Source: an uncultured Candidatus Poseidoniales archaeon
Lineage (GTDB): Archaea > Thermoplasmatota > Poseidoniia > Poseidoniales > Thalassarchaeaceae
Direction of reading: 5' to 3'
Assembly: GCA_902625325.1 (NCBI GenBank)
Contig: CACOAW010000008.1
Coordinates: 1 to 64,000 of the forward strand
Length of the DNA stretch: 64,000 nt
Position numbers and translations under genes: made by a program. The notes under the pieces are model-generated. The model was not told the DNA's origin. It ran no database searches and was given only the letters and a program-made list of their open reading frames with translations. This document shows positions 34,267 to 42,935 of the stretch, one piece after another (the stretch's first letter is position 1; every line of letters begins with the position of its first letter).

Positions 34267-35276
34267 GGTAGGGAGAAGTTCTGCGGCTTGGCTATTCCCA
34301 AGTCCCTCGGCAGTTCCCTTGTCTTCTCCGGTAGGGTCACCGGCATCATCTCCTTCCCGATGAGGGCGACCCTGCTCTCCCTCCTATCTGACAGAACCTC
34401 CCTGCCGACCATCGGGGCCAGCTTGCGGGAGAAGTCCATGACCTCGTTATGGCTGGGCATGTTGTTGATCGACAAATTGTTCCTGCTGTTCCCGACGAAG
34501 ACGTACCCCTTGGCCTCGATGAAGTCCGGGTCAGCCAGGTTGTCGAGCCTCGCGTAATCCTCGTGGTAACCTAGTGACTCGTTCTTGATCAGGGTGTGTC
34601 GGCACACGGTTCTGGTGTCCAGGCTCGGTAGCAATTCTAGAGTCTGCTCCAGCTTGTGGAATGCACCTTGGTCGAACTTCGGCTTGCATATCCTGTCGAA
34701 TATCTCCTTGTTAGGAGCGTCGACGCTCACGTACAACTGGGTCGGGAGCGTGTCGAGCCTCTCGATTACCTTCGGCAGGCTCCCGTTAGTCACCAGGAAT
34801 GTGCTTGTGCCGTGTTGGTGGCAGATGTCTAGGAACTCACCGAGCCGGGAGTAGAGAGTGGGCTCCCCATTCAGGGAGATGGCGACATGCTTCGGGTTCT
34901 GGGCCTCCAGCCACTTCTCCCGATCAGCCTTCGGGTTGCCTCCGTATCCGGTCAGGAGCCTCCTGTGCCCGCGCACGGATTCAAGGTACAGCTCGTAGGG
35001 GTCATCGTCGATCTTGTTGAGCGTGTCTGAGTGGGGCTCCCTCCAGCAGTACGTGCAACCCAGGTTGCATGTGTCCACATTGGGTGCCATCTGCATGCAG
35101 CCATGGCTCTCGATGCCGTAGAATGTGCCTTTGTAGCAAGAGCGATCGTTGACAAGGGACTCCTTTGTCCAGTGGCAGACCTTGACGCCACCGTGCTCGC
35201 CGACTAGTTGGTACCTCTGCTTGGAGAGCCGGCTGGCTATGATAGGGTCGATCTTCGTAACCGGGCTCTGGACCAT
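34257..35276 (-). CDS. taw1: 4-demethylwyosine synthase (TYW1/Taw1), radical SAM
   Basis: A 339-residue radical-SAM enzyme making the tricyclic 4-demethylwyosine base at position 37 of tRNA-Phe, from N1-methylguanosine and pyruvate. The cluster motif is Cys70-x3-Cys74-x2-Cys77, within NVDTCNLGCTYCW, and further cysteines at 34, 47 and 60 can serve the second cluster described for Taw1. The YVSVDAPNKEIFDRI stretch and the SLNGEPTLY motif fit the family. Length matches archaeal Taw1. It is a strong archaeal marker. Confidence 0.92.
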   Translation of the reverse strand: MVQSPVTKIDPIIASRLSKQRYQLVGEHGGVKVCHWTKESLVNDRSCYKGTFYGIESHGCMQMAPNVDTCNLGCTYCWREPHSDTLNKIDDDPYELYLESVRGHRRLLTGYGGNPKADREKWLEAQNPKHVAISLNGEPTLYSRLGEFLDICHQHGTSTFLVTNGSLPKVIERLDTLPTQLYVSVDAPNKEIFDRICKPKFDQGAFHKLEQTLELLPSLDTRTVCRHTLIKNESLGYHEDYARLDNLADPDFIEAKGYVFVGNSRNNLSINNMPSHNEVMDFSRKLAPMVGREVLSDRRESRVALIGKEMMPVTLPEKTRELPRDLGIAKPQNFSLPQV

Positions 35277-35319
35277 GTTCTGCGGGCTCGCAGGGTCGAT
35301 TAGTAGACTTGAATGATTC

Positions 35320-35961
35320 CTAGCCGTACCTGACGCCCGTTCCGTATGCGAATATCTCCACGGCCTTGGAGCCCTTTGGATTGGAAGGAGGGGTCATCTC
35401 GGCGGTATCAATCCTCACGTTCAGCACATCTTGCCAACCGGCTATTTGGGCCTGCTCCCTCAGCCTCTGCTTCGCCTCTGCCCTCCCGACTGAAATGACC
35501 CTGTGCATTACGTCTACCCTCCCTCCGAACAGTTGGTTAATTCTGGCGATGAGCAACTGCCAATGGCTCGGGGAGTACACGAAACTTGCGTAGACGAGGC
35601 CAGACTCGGAGATCCCCCCTATTATGTTGGCACCCTTGAGGGTGGAAAGGGGGTCCTTGCCAAAGTGCTCAATCGAGGCACTCTCCCTCTGGACGATGTC
35701 GTCCATGCGCTTCCTCATGTTGCTCTCGCTGAAGAAGACCCCGTAGAGGAACATGACTGGAGTTACGACCGTCCACAGGATGCCGAATACGACGAATGGG
35801 AGGATAATGAGGAAAATCGGGCCGAGGCATAACAGAGCCGCACCGGAGAATGGCTCGGCTTCCTGGCCCTCCGTCTGGCCCAGGGCGACGCTAGAGAACA
35901 TCAACACCGTCATCAGCAATGATGCGGTAATCGTCCCCACCCTGGCGTCTATAGATCGCAT
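35320..35961 (-). CDS. Membrane protein with YbjQ-like C-terminal domain
   Basis: A 213-residue protein. The N-terminus has a signal-like segment (about residues 13-28) and a longer hydrophobic region (about 42-75, LGPIFLIILPFVVFGILWTVVTPVMFLYGV) that includes one or two helices. The C-terminal 90 residues resemble YbjQ/UPF0145 proteins in their ending, KAVEIFAYGTGVRYG, which matches ELFAYGTAVLVE of the next gene. YbjQ is called heavy-metal-binding in databases, without solid biochemical support known to me. Adjacent related domain proteins suggest duplication, one copy having gained a membrane anchor. Confidence 0.6.
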   Translation of the reverse strand: MRSIDARVGTITASLLMTVLMFSSVALGQTEGQEAEPFSGAALLCLGPIFLIILPFVVFGILWTVVTPVMFLYGVFFSESNMRKRMDDIVQRESASIEHFGKDPLSTLKGANIIGGISESGLVYASFVYSPSHWQLLIARINQLFGGRVDVMHRVISVGRAEAKQRLREQAQIAGWQDVLNVRIDTAEMTPPSNPKGSKAVEIFAYGTGVRYG

Positions 35962-35973
35962 GCGACCACCTGT

Positions 35974-36309
35974 CTACTCGACCAGTACCGCGGTGCCGTA
36001 TGCGAATAGCTCAGAGGCTCCGGCAGTGACAGCACTGGTAGCGAAACGGACGTTGACGATCGCATTGGCTCCACGCGCCTGGGCGTCCGCGACCATTCTT
36101 GCGATAGCCTCGTTCCTGGACTCCTCCAGTAGCTCGGTGTAAGCCCTGAGCTCGCCACCACCGATGTTCTTGAAGAGCGCCCCGATGTCCTTCCCAATGT
36201 GCTTGGCCCTCACCGTGGAGCCACCAACGACTCCTAGGTTCTGTGTGATGACCTTGCCTGCTATGGTCTCGGTGTTGACGACCATTATTCCGTCTCTTAT
36301 GTGCTGCAT
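35974..36309 (-). CDS. YbjQ/UPF0145 family protein
   Basis: A 111-residue protein with the family layout: N-terminal strand and GVVGGSTVRAKHIGKDIG, the central EESRNEAIARMVADAQARGANAIVNVRF, and a final strand ELFAYGTAVLV. YbjQ proteins form pentameric rings in known structures, with unclear function. An in-frame ATG at 36285 is an alternative start. It is the upstream gene of the YbjQ-like pair and probably co-transcribed with the membrane form 12 bases after it. Confidence 0.85.
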   Translation of the reverse strand: MQHIRDGIMVVNTETIAGKVITQNLGVVGGSTVRAKHIGKDIGALFKNIGGGELRAYTELLEESRNEAIARMVADAQARGANAIVNVRFATSAVTAGASELFAYGTAVLVE

Positions 36310-36340
36310 GACGTTCGCTAGCAGCAGAGGGACTTGAAGT

Positions 36341-36991
36341 TCACTCCTCGGTCGAGTGGAAGGCCGAGGGCACCTCCAGCTTGGTGGGGGGACGGGTCTT
36401 GTAGGATATCAGGACGAGTCCGGCCGCTAGTATTGCCTCGCAGAACAGGACGCCACCATATGAGGCGATCTTGGTGAAGGCCGCGACCCATTGCATCTCT
36501 TCCATGGGGATCGAGTCATAGAACTGGTCGCTCCAAGACATGTATGAGTGCACCGTGTATATCTGTGAGACGGCGTGTACACCGACCCAACCCCATGCAA
36601 GTGCGAGCGCTGTCTTCCTGTCCTCCGCGCTCCACATCAGCAGCGCCGTGGGTATGGAGAGAAGGAACAGGAGGGCTGAGAATGCAGCGCCGACGTCCCA
36701 GAGGGGCATCTCCGCCATCTGTGATATGTTGTCGATGAACTCCTCGCATTCCTCCCTATCTGGATCCTCCGCACACAGCTCCTCGGAGTCTAGGCTATCC
36801 ACCATGGACTCCATCACAAACCCCCCGAACGCCAGTGAAACCGCGCCCAGCAGGGAGGACAGGCCAAGCACCCCGATGAATATGGCGCCCCCCTTGAGCC
36901 ACCATGGCGATGGAGCTTCGATTTCCGCATGGGAGACCTGGATGCTGCCAATCACATTCGTGGGATGGGGTCGACCCCCAAAAGGGCTCAC
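36341..36991 (-). CDS. Four-helix membrane protein, unknown function
   Basis: A 216-residue protein with hydrophobic helices at about residues 30-60, 95-115, 125-145 and 170-195. The loop between helices 1 and 2 is very acidic and has two cysteines (SEELCAEDPDREECEEF). Its start overlaps the stop of the RimB-like gene by 4 bases, suggesting co-translation. No family recognised. Confidence 0.6.
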   Translation of the reverse strand: MSPFGGRPHPTNVIGSIQVSHAEIEAPSPWWLKGGAIFIGVLGLSSLLGAVSLAFGGFVMESMVDSLDSEELCAEDPDREECEEFIDNISQMAEMPLWDVGAAFSALLFLLSIPTALLMWSAEDRKTALALAWGWVGVHAVSQIYTVHSYMSWSDQFYDSIPMEEMQWVAAFTKIASYGGVLFCEAILAAGLVLISYKTRPPTKLEVPSAFHSTEE

Positions 36992-37437
36992 TCCATGGAG
37001 CCCATCTCAATCCTTTCATCTGACCTGATCATGGTGTGAATGCACTGCCTCGAAGGATTGACTATGAAGCCTAGCCTGAGGAAGTTCCTGCCCAGGATCA
37101 TCCTGTGCTTTAGCTGCGACCTGTCTGCGAGGCACATCTCGACATCGAAGTCCCTAGACGCAATCTCGATGGTCGTCCTGATCACTGGACGCAGCGTCTC
37201 GTGGCCTCCTGTGTCCCTTATCCTCCTCCACTTGTCGATTGGCCTCTCGAACCACTTGCCTTTCTCCTCGAGCTTGAACCGTATCCTGCTCTCGGGGACT
37301 GACTCGATGATCTCGATATCCGCTGCATGAAGCGTGTTGGACCACGCACCGGTGTCAATCTTCGCGAGCACGGGGGCCCTCTGTATCTCTGGGAGCCCGA
37401 CCCATTCCCTCCATCCAACGACAGCCGGCCTAATCAC
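36988..37437 (-). CDS. Retropepsin-like protein, RimB type (ATP-dependent zinc protease family)
   Basis: A 149-residue protein of PF05618 type: the core KIDTGAWSNTLHA carries the Asp-Thr-Gly-Ala motif of retroviral-type aspartic proteases, and the later RPVIRT and MILGRNFL segments fit the family. In bacteria such genes often sit next to rimK and remove glutamates from ribosomal protein S6 (RimB). No RimK is visible nearby here, so the substrate is unknown. The family name (zinc protease) is historical. It overlaps the next membrane-protein gene. Confidence 0.8.
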   Translation of the reverse strand: MIRPAVVGWREWVGLPEIQRAPVLAKIDTGAWSNTLHAADIEIIESVPESRIRFKLEEKGKWFERPIDKWRRIRDTGGHETLRPVIRTTIEIASRDFDVEMCLADRSQLKHRMILGRNFLRLGFIVNPSRQCIHTMIRSDERIEMGSME

Positions 37438-37566
37438 GCTCTCACCGAGGTCGAGGGCATAAGCGTCATTCTTGAATCAAACGGTATCTTTTGGCATAAT
37501 TCGGATAGCAGAAATCTCCAATGGCGAAAACACGCCTTGATAACCCATACGTCCATCGTACAACTT

Positions 37567-37653
37567 ATGATTAGAATGATTTTGACTATGTTGATTGGGT
37601 CATACGCTGGTATCGCTATCAGCGTCATGAGCTTCTCGGCGTTCATGGCGTGA
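37567..37653 (+). CDS. Possible 28-residue membrane peptide
   Basis: A short ATG frame between two diverging genes encodes a single hydrophobic helix (MIRMILTMLIG to SFSAFMA). It has the look of a small membrane protein, but no ribosome-binding site or clear promoter was found. Could be chance. Confidence 0.25.
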   Translation: MIRMILTMLIGSYAGIAISVMSFSAFMA

Positions 37654-37687
37654 ATGGGCCTCTTGCCGACCTCGAGGGCGATTTGAC

Positions 37688-38638
37688 ATGGGCATGCTTG
37701 TAGAAGGAAAGTGGACAGACAGGTGGTATGACACCGAGTCTACCGGAGGTCGCTTCGAGCGCAAGGACTCGTCGTTTCGGAACTGGATCAAGGCCGACGG
37801 AAGCACGGACTTCGAGCCTGAGAGCGGAAGGTACCACCTCTACGTGTCCCTTGCTTGCCCCTGGGCACATCGAACCGTGATCTACCGCCGCCTCAAGGGA
37901 CTGGAGGAACACATCACGATTTCAGTGGTCAACCCGATCATGCTTGAGAACGGGTGGACGTTCGAGGAAGGGGAGGGAGTCATCCCCGACACCGTGAATA
38001 ATGCGGAGTTCCTACACCAAATCTACACGACGGCAGAACCCCGATACACAGGTAGAGTGACAGTACCCGTGCTGTGGGACCGTTCTCGCCGGACGATTGT
38101 GAACAACGAGAGCTCCGAGATCATACGGATGTTCGATGAGGAGTTCGGGCAGCTGACCGGGCACGGGCCCTCATTCCGTCCACTCGATCTGGAGAAGGAA
38201 ATCGACTCACTCAACGACCGGATATACACCGGTTTCAACAACGGCGTGTACAAAGCCGGTTTCGCGACGAGTCAGGAGAGTTACGACGAGGAGGTTGTGC
38301 GAATATTCGAGGTATTGGATGAGGTGGAGGAGATACTGGCAACGAACCGCTACCTGACCGGAGACCGGGTGACAGAGGCCGATTGGCGCTTTCTACCGAC
38401 CCTTCTTCGCTTTGACCCAGTGTACGTTGGACACTTCAAATGCAACCTACGCCGAGTAGCCGACTACCCCAATGTCCACAATTACATGGTCGACCTGATG
38501 AAGACTTTCGACCTGGCGGATACGTTCAATCTCGACCATGTAAAGCACCACTACTATGGCTCTCACCCGACAATCAATCCCACGCTTATCGTGCCGCACG
38601 GCCCCGAGCAAGACCTAGGCCTATTCTCGCCGAATTGA
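37688..38638 (+). CDS. Glutathionyl-hydroquinone reductase-like protein (YqjG/ECM4 family)
   Basis: A 316-residue protein of the xi-class glutathione transferase family. The active-site motif Cys57-Pro-Trp sits in LACPWAHRTV, and TVPVLWDR and NNESSEIIRMF follow as in YqjG. Known members reduce glutathionyl-hydroquinones. Most archaea lack glutathione, so either another thiol is used or the enzyme was acquired with a different role. The gene stands alone between the RimB and hypothetical genes. Family assignment is strong; substrate is open. Confidence 0.9.
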   Translation: MGMLVEGKWTDRWYDTESTGGRFERKDSSFRNWIKADGSTDFEPESGRYHLYVSLACPWAHRTVIYRRLKGLEEHITISVVNPIMLENGWTFEEGEGVIPDTVNNAEFLHQIYTTAEPRYTGRVTVPVLWDRSRRTIVNNESSEIIRMFDEEFGQLTGHGPSFRPLDLEKEIDSLNDRIYTGFNNGVYKAGFATSQESYDEEVVRIFEVLDEVEEILATNRYLTGDRVTEADWRFLPTLLRFDPVYVGHFKCNLRRVADYPNVHNYMVDLMKTFDLADTFNLDHVKHHYYGSHPTINPTLIVPHGPEQDLGLFSPN

Positions 38639-38663
38639 TTTATTCTGGGTCCGAATAGCACAA

Positions 38664-39065
38664 CTAGAGATTATCCCCTTTTCCCGTCGGAGGAGGTCGG
38701 TATTGTGGATCACAACGGGAGCTTCCGCTCTTGTCTGCTCCTTTGTTCGCCGTCCATTTCCATCCCGAGCCCTCGAAGATTCCGCATTTTCTTTCGTCGT
38801 AGAGCTTCGTATCATGGAGCCAATGATCCGGAGGATAAAGCTCCTCAATCACGGTCCCCTTCAGTCGCTGGCTGTGGTTTATCCTGTTCTGCAGTGCTCT
38901 CCCAGTATGCCCGCCACTGTCTCCCCAAACGAATCTGAGTTTTAGCGCCTCCTTGGATTTCTTGAATTCGGAGTTCCTTTCCTTGAAGCTCTTGAGGGCA
39001 TCAGGATCAGTTACTCTTCTTACTCGCTTCTCTTGCTTCTTGGTCGACTTCCTAGGGAGGACCAT
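38664..39065 (-). CDS. Hypothetical basic protein
   Basis: From ATG 39065 (MVLPRKSTKK) the frame gives 133 residues, rich in Lys, Arg and Asp, with a longer in-frame start at 39161. A loose H-x3 and Cys pattern is present (WLHDTKLYDERKCGIF) but no domain was recognised. Codon use is weakly gene-like. It lies beside the repeat-bounded cassette and may itself be mobile or decayed. Confidence 0.35.
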   Translation of the reverse strand: MVLPRKSTKKQEKRVRRVTDPDALKSFKERNSEFKKSKEALKLRFVWGDSGGHTGRALQNRINHSQRLKGTVIEELYPPDHWLHDTKLYDERKCGIFEGSGWKWTANKGADKSGSSRCDPQYRPPPTGKGDNL

Positions 39066-39369
39066 GTAGTCACGGTAGAAGCGAAGGAAATTAATCCCGC
39101 TTATGGTCACCTCTGGCAGGTGTGGGGTCGAGGACCCGCCATCTAGAAGCAGGTGAGTCAAAGGGTAGCGTGTGAACGGTATAGCAGTCAGTCGGTATCT
39201 GTGACTCGCATAGAGGTCAGAGAGTCGGCCCTAGCAACCCATTGAGGGTAGGTTATGCTCAGAGGGGTGCTTGCCTAGTCCCTCTGAATGTTACTGGGGT
39301 CTGAGGGTTGCTTTGAAACGCTTTGAATGTTATCAATTGAATTAAATATTGACATAAGCAACGAAAATT
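39066..39369. other. Intergenic region with repeat copy and promoter
   Basis: No secure gene in this gap apart from a possible N-terminal extension of the preceding frame. It holds one copy of the 19-base repeat and a nearby imperfect inverted motif (TCAGAGGGG then CCTCTGA). An AT-rich box (GAATTAAATATTG, about 39340) lies 25-30 bases before the GTG at 39370. Confidence 0.4.
39228..39246 (+). repeat. 19-base intergenic repeat, left copy
   Basis: GCCCTAGCAACCCATTGAG matches the copy at 42396-42414 except for one base (T/C). The two copies face the same way and bound the two-gene cassette at 39370-42350. Confidence 0.7.
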
Positions 39370-40350
39370 GTGTTCTGCCCCCAATGCGGCGATGAGTCTT
39401 CTGACAAAGATAAGTTCTGCAGAAGTTGTGGAGAGGCACTGAAGGTAGGAGGCGGAGAGGAGGCAATAGTTGAGTCGACGGCACTAACAGAGGAGATACA
39501 AGTAGTTAGAAATGAGATGGAGGGGCAGTCCAAGAAGCCTTTCTATTGGTTATTAGCAGCGGCAGTTTTCTGGTTTATCGCAATTAACCCAGCACAAGGA
39601 AATTTCCTTGGATTAACTTATCTGGATCTGGCTCTGCTCGATTGCGGCGATTCAGATTCTGGCAGTTCAAGCGGTTTTGACTTCATCGATGATTTTGGAG
39701 ATGACTTGGATGAAGCATGCAGAGATATCAGGGGAGAGTCCCAGATACTGGTAATCTTCGGAATAACTGCGATTATCTTCCTTATTCGGATGGCAACGAA
39801 AAAACCCAACTTTGATCGTCTCGATCAAAGAGGAGGTGGAAAAGAGGATTTTCAAAAATTACAGAAAAAGGCATCTAGTCAAAGAGCTAAAGAGAAAGAG
39901 CAAAAGAGAAAGCGGGAAGTCTTTGGAATCAAAAAGAAGATTGCGGATTTGGAGGCAGAATTATCTGAATCCAAAACACAATGGGAGCTAAATGAGCAAG
40001 AGTGGGACGATATTCAGAAGTCGATTTCCGAAAGGAGGAGCGGTTTCACTAGACTGTCCGTAACCAGCGTCGTCTCGGGCTCATTACTAGGGGGCGCGAT
40101 ACTGCTGGCTAGCGCTGTTAGGCTCCACATCCCCGAAACCAGGCTTCATGACTACTTCACGTGGACCTTGTATGCCTCATGGGCGCTTCCTGTCATAATG
40201 TGGGTCAATCTCGCTTCAAAGCCCATACTCCCCAAAGACCACCATCTTGCCATACTAAGTGAAAAAATCGCCTCGAAGGAGGGTGAATTGTCAGATCTAG
40301 AAATTAGGCTTAGGGGACTAAGGAAGCCAACCGGGGAAGAGGAGGAATGA
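39370..40350 (+). CDS. Zinc-ribbon membrane protein with coiled coil
   Basis: Starts with GTG in a leaderless arrangement. The N-terminus is a zinc ribbon, CPQCG then FCRSCG, as in many archaeal membrane proteins with a zinc-ribbon head. Hydrophobic segments follow at about residues 55-90 and 125-142. A charged coiled coil lies near 155-220 and two more helices near 230-290. The protein probably sits in the cytoplasmic membrane with the ribbon in the cytoplasm. Its stop overlaps the next gene's start region, so they are one operon. Function unknown. Confidence 0.6.
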   Translation: MFCPQCGDESSDKDKFCRSCGEALKVGGGEEAIVESTALTEEIQVVRNEMEGQSKKPFYWLLAAAVFWFIAINPAQGNFLGLTYLDLALLDCGDSDSGSSSGFDFIDDFGDDLDEACRDIRGESQILVIFGITAIIFLIRMATKKPNFDRLDQRGGGKEDFQKLQKKASSQRAKEKEQKRKREVFGIKKKIADLEAELSESKTQWELNEQEWDDIQKSISERRSGFTRLSVTSVVSGSLLGGAILLASAVRLHIPETRLHDYFTWTLYASWALPVIMWVNLASKPILPKDHHLAILSEKIASKEGELSDLEIRLRGLRKPTGEEEE

Positions 40351-40352
40351 AA

Positions 40353-42350
40353 ATGGAAAGAAGAATAATGAAGGCTCAATATTGCGTGTTTTGGTTGTGC
40401 GTCATCTTGACTAGTGCGTCCATGCCTGCGACACTAGATCATTCAGAGAAGGAGCTTCCAGAAGAGCTGAGGAAGGACACACAGGCAGATGAGTATGGAC
40501 ATTGCAGCGGTATGGATATGTGCATCACAGAGATAAACCTTCAATGCGCCCCAAGGGTACTTTACACATATTACCCAAATAGTGGTTGTTATGGATTCAG
40601 ATATTACAACTACAGCGGGGGAAATTTCCAAGGATTGCATTTTGCGGAAGAATTCCCCTGGGGCCCTTGGGTAGAGTTGCACAACCCGACCAATGAGGCA
40701 ATAAATATCAGCAACTACTATTTCCAATTTAACCTAGACGAGTCGGACAGGGAAGGAAACGCTTCGATACCAATTTGCAACGAAGACTCTGTTGTGAACG
40801 ACTCAGAATGGAGCGGTGATGATTTTTACTGTGACAGCGATTCAAGAAATGGTGCAGGACCTTGGACATTAATGGATAACCCTCTCAATCAATCTCCGGA
40901 TTATGATCCGTTCATCGTCCAGCCAGGTTCCTATGCGGTAATCAGAGTATTGTATGTTTGTCATTCACTAGACTGCAACCCTGATTTTCGCGGATCGACG
41001 TTGTACCCTCTCAATGAAAATCCAGGTTGGAGGAGGTTTTTGGATCTGAAGAACCCCTCGGGTAGCACCATCCAGACTCTAATTATCGATGAAACATGGA
41101 ATATTGAAGCAGGATTGTACTGCACTGGCTCTGAAAACAATCCGGGTGGGCCCGCTACCCTCGCAGAAGGCTGCTCGGGGTGGTACGGGGGTCAATTTTC
41201 GAATACTTCCCTGTACTTCAATCACAATTGCGGTATTAATAGCATAAGCGGCCATTGCTTCGAATCCCCCGGCCCAATCACCCCATGGGGGGTCCAATAC
41301 GTTTGGAACTGGCACTATCCTGAAAACTACCTCGAGATTTCCAATATGAATGATGTAGGTGACCCAATCATACCTTGTCCGGAGTGCGGTAGCTGGGGCA
41401 CCGACTCTGATGGGGACTGGGTTGGCGACCAAATCGACAACTGCCCCTCATTTGAGAATCCCAACCAGAGCGACTTAGATCTTGACGGAATAGGAGACCC
41501 TTGCGATGACGATACAGACGGGGACGGGGTGGAGAATCAGCTCGACGCGTTCCCTCTCAACGAATCGGAGTCCTCGGATTCAGACGGAGATGGTGTCGGA
41601 GACAACTGGGACGTTTGCAGTGGGTACGACGATTCCATCGATGCGGACCTTGACGGCACGCCTGATGGGTGCGACTCCTTTGTAGATACGGATGATGACG
41701 ATGACGGCGTTTTCTCCGAGTACGACCTCTGTCCAGACACGGGCCTGAACTACGTTGTAGACTCAGATGGATGCAGCCCAAATCAGCTAGACAGCGATGG
41801 TGACGGAGTAATGAACGATCAAGACATCTGCCTCGGGGATGATAGGGTGGACGAGGACTCCGACGGTATTCCCGATGATTGTGATGAAATTATCGACACG
41901 GATAGAGACGGCGTATCCGATTCAACTGATAAGTGCCCCTCATCCAACGATTTGATTGATGTAGATGAGGACGGAATTCCCGACGGATGCGACCCCCTAG
42001 TAGATAGTGATGGGGACGGCATAGCCGACGATTCCGATGCATGCCCAGGGGACGACGACTCAATAGACATCGACTCCGATGGCATCCCCTACGGTTGTGA
42101 CGAGTTGATTGACACTGATGGCGACGGTGTCCCGGATCTCGAGTACAGCGGGAGAACTGAGGGATTGGGATGGGATAGGTGCGAGGGACATGACGATAAC
42201 CTCGACGATGATAGGGACGGCATACCCAACGGGTGCGACAGTTTCCAGCTTAGTGTTAGAACAGAGCGACTGATGCAGCAACACTTCATAGCCTCAATAG
42301 CAGTACTAGCAGCCTTTGCTTTTGTTTTCTCCAGAATGCTGGATAAATAA
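40353..42350 (+). CDS. Secreted surface protein with lamin-tail-like and thrombospondin type 3 repeat regions
   Basis: 665 residues from ATG 40353. A signal peptide occupies about residues 1-25. The next 330 residues are extracellular, with several cysteines and PWGPWVELHNPTNEAINISNYYF, which resembles a lamin-tail (LTD) domain. About residues 345-625 carry many copies of the calcium-binding Asp-rich thrombospondin type 3 repeat (DxDGDG-x-D). A last hydrophobic helix (about 640-660) with a short basic end would anchor it in the membrane. It is likely a calcium-dependent surface or adhesion protein, typical of marine Euryarchaeota. Paired with the zinc-ribbon membrane protein. Confidence 0.85.
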   Translation: MERRIMKAQYCVFWLCVILTSASMPATLDHSEKELPEELRKDTQADEYGHCSGMDMCITEINLQCAPRVLYTYYPNSGCYGFRYYNYSGGNFQGLHFAEEFPWGPWVELHNPTNEAINISNYYFQFNLDESDREGNASIPICNEDSVVNDSEWSGDDFYCDSDSRNGAGPWTLMDNPLNQSPDYDPFIVQPGSYAVIRVLYVCHSLDCNPDFRGSTLYPLNENPGWRRFLDLKNPSGSTIQTLIIDETWNIEAGLYCTGSENNPGGPATLAEGCSGWYGGQFSNTSLYFNHNCGINSISGHCFESPGPITPWGVQYVWNWHYPENYLEISNMNDVGDPIIPCPECGSWGTDSDGDWVGDQIDNCPSFENPNQSDLDLDGIGDPCDDDTDGDGVENQLDAFPLNESESSDSDGDGVGDNWDVCSGYDDSIDADLDGTPDGCDSFVDTDDDDDGVFSEYDLCPDTGLNYVVDSDGCSPNQLDSDGDGVMNDQDICLGDDRVDEDSDGIPDDCDEIIDTDRDGVSDSTDKCPSSNDLIDVDEDGIPDGCDPLVDSDGDGIADDSDACPGDDDSIDIDSDGIPYGCDELIDTDGDGVPDLEYSGRTEGLGWDRCEGHDDNLDDDRDGIPNGCDSFQLSVRTERLMQQHFIASIAVLAAFAFVFSRMLDK

Positions 42351-42395
42351 TCGAATCAACCGGTAACTATGTGTCGTTTGCATCACAGTGGGTCC

Positions 42396-42414
42396 GCCCT
42401 AGCAACCCACTGAG
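42396..42414 (+). repeat. 19-base intergenic repeat, right copy
   Basis: GCCCTAGCAACCCACTGAG, matching 39228-39246. It lies just after the thrombospondin-repeat gene. Confidence 0.7.
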
Positions 42415-42431
42415 AACCCTATGACTAGCCC

Positions 42432-42444
42432 GCTGGTCAGTGGG
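42432..42444 (+). repeat. 13-base repeat CTGGTCAGTGGGT, first copy
   Basis: Identical to 43540-43552. Both are intergenic and followed by a pyrimidine/purine-rich CTCTGA or TCAGAGG sequence. They may be parts of one degenerate dispersed element, together with the 19-base repeat close by. Confidence 0.5.
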
Positions 42445-42465
42445 TACCCTCTGACAACACCTGCT

Positions 42466-42834
42466 TCACTCTTCAGAGACTCCGATACCTGTCCACTCTT
42501 GCGTGGATGCCAGTAGTGTGACCGGAATGATCAGCACCCAGATGATAGGGCCTATCACGTCCAGCCAAGCATAGCCGCTGGACTCCATCTCCCCGGTGAC
42601 GGACCCAATGACGGCTGGAAGTACCAGCAGGTAGAGCAGTGATGGCAGCAGCATAATCCTCCGACCGTTCTTGCCCTCTAATCTCCAGGAGAGGGCGAAG
42701 ATGCCTCCGATCACGAGCACGATTGCCAGGAATCCCATGCTTTCCTCTATTTCCAGGGCAATCCAAACATGCAGTAGAGCCCATCCTATGTTTGCCAAAG
42801 CCACGTTCTTGTGGTCTAGTATCCTACTTGTCAT
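42466..42834 (-). CDS. Small multi-pass membrane protein
   Basis: From ATG 42834 (MTSRILDHK) the protein has 122 residues with about four hydrophobic helices (about 8-25, 28-45, 53-75, 85-110). A TTG start at 42873 is the alternative. No family recognised. Together with the 42936-43487 gene it forms a leftward pair of small membrane proteins between two repeat copies. Confidence 0.5.
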   Translation of the reverse strand: MTSRILDHKNVALANIGWALLHVWIALEIEESMGFLAIVLVIGGIFALSWRLEGKNGRRIMLLPSLLYLLVLPAVIGSVTGEMESSGYAWLDVIGPIIWVLIIPVTLLASTQEWTGIGVSEE

Positions 42835-42935
42835 GGAAAAATGACATTGAATCGGCTCTATGATTCTTCCCAACCACTAACCAGCAAAGAGGTCAGAGGG
42901 CACGGATAATGAAGGGGGCATTATGAGGATGGAGA

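Noticed and set aside
41390-42240. Asp-codon-rich tandem pattern that could look like a satellite repeat
   Set aside because: It encodes the thrombospondin type 3 repeats in frame, so it is coding.
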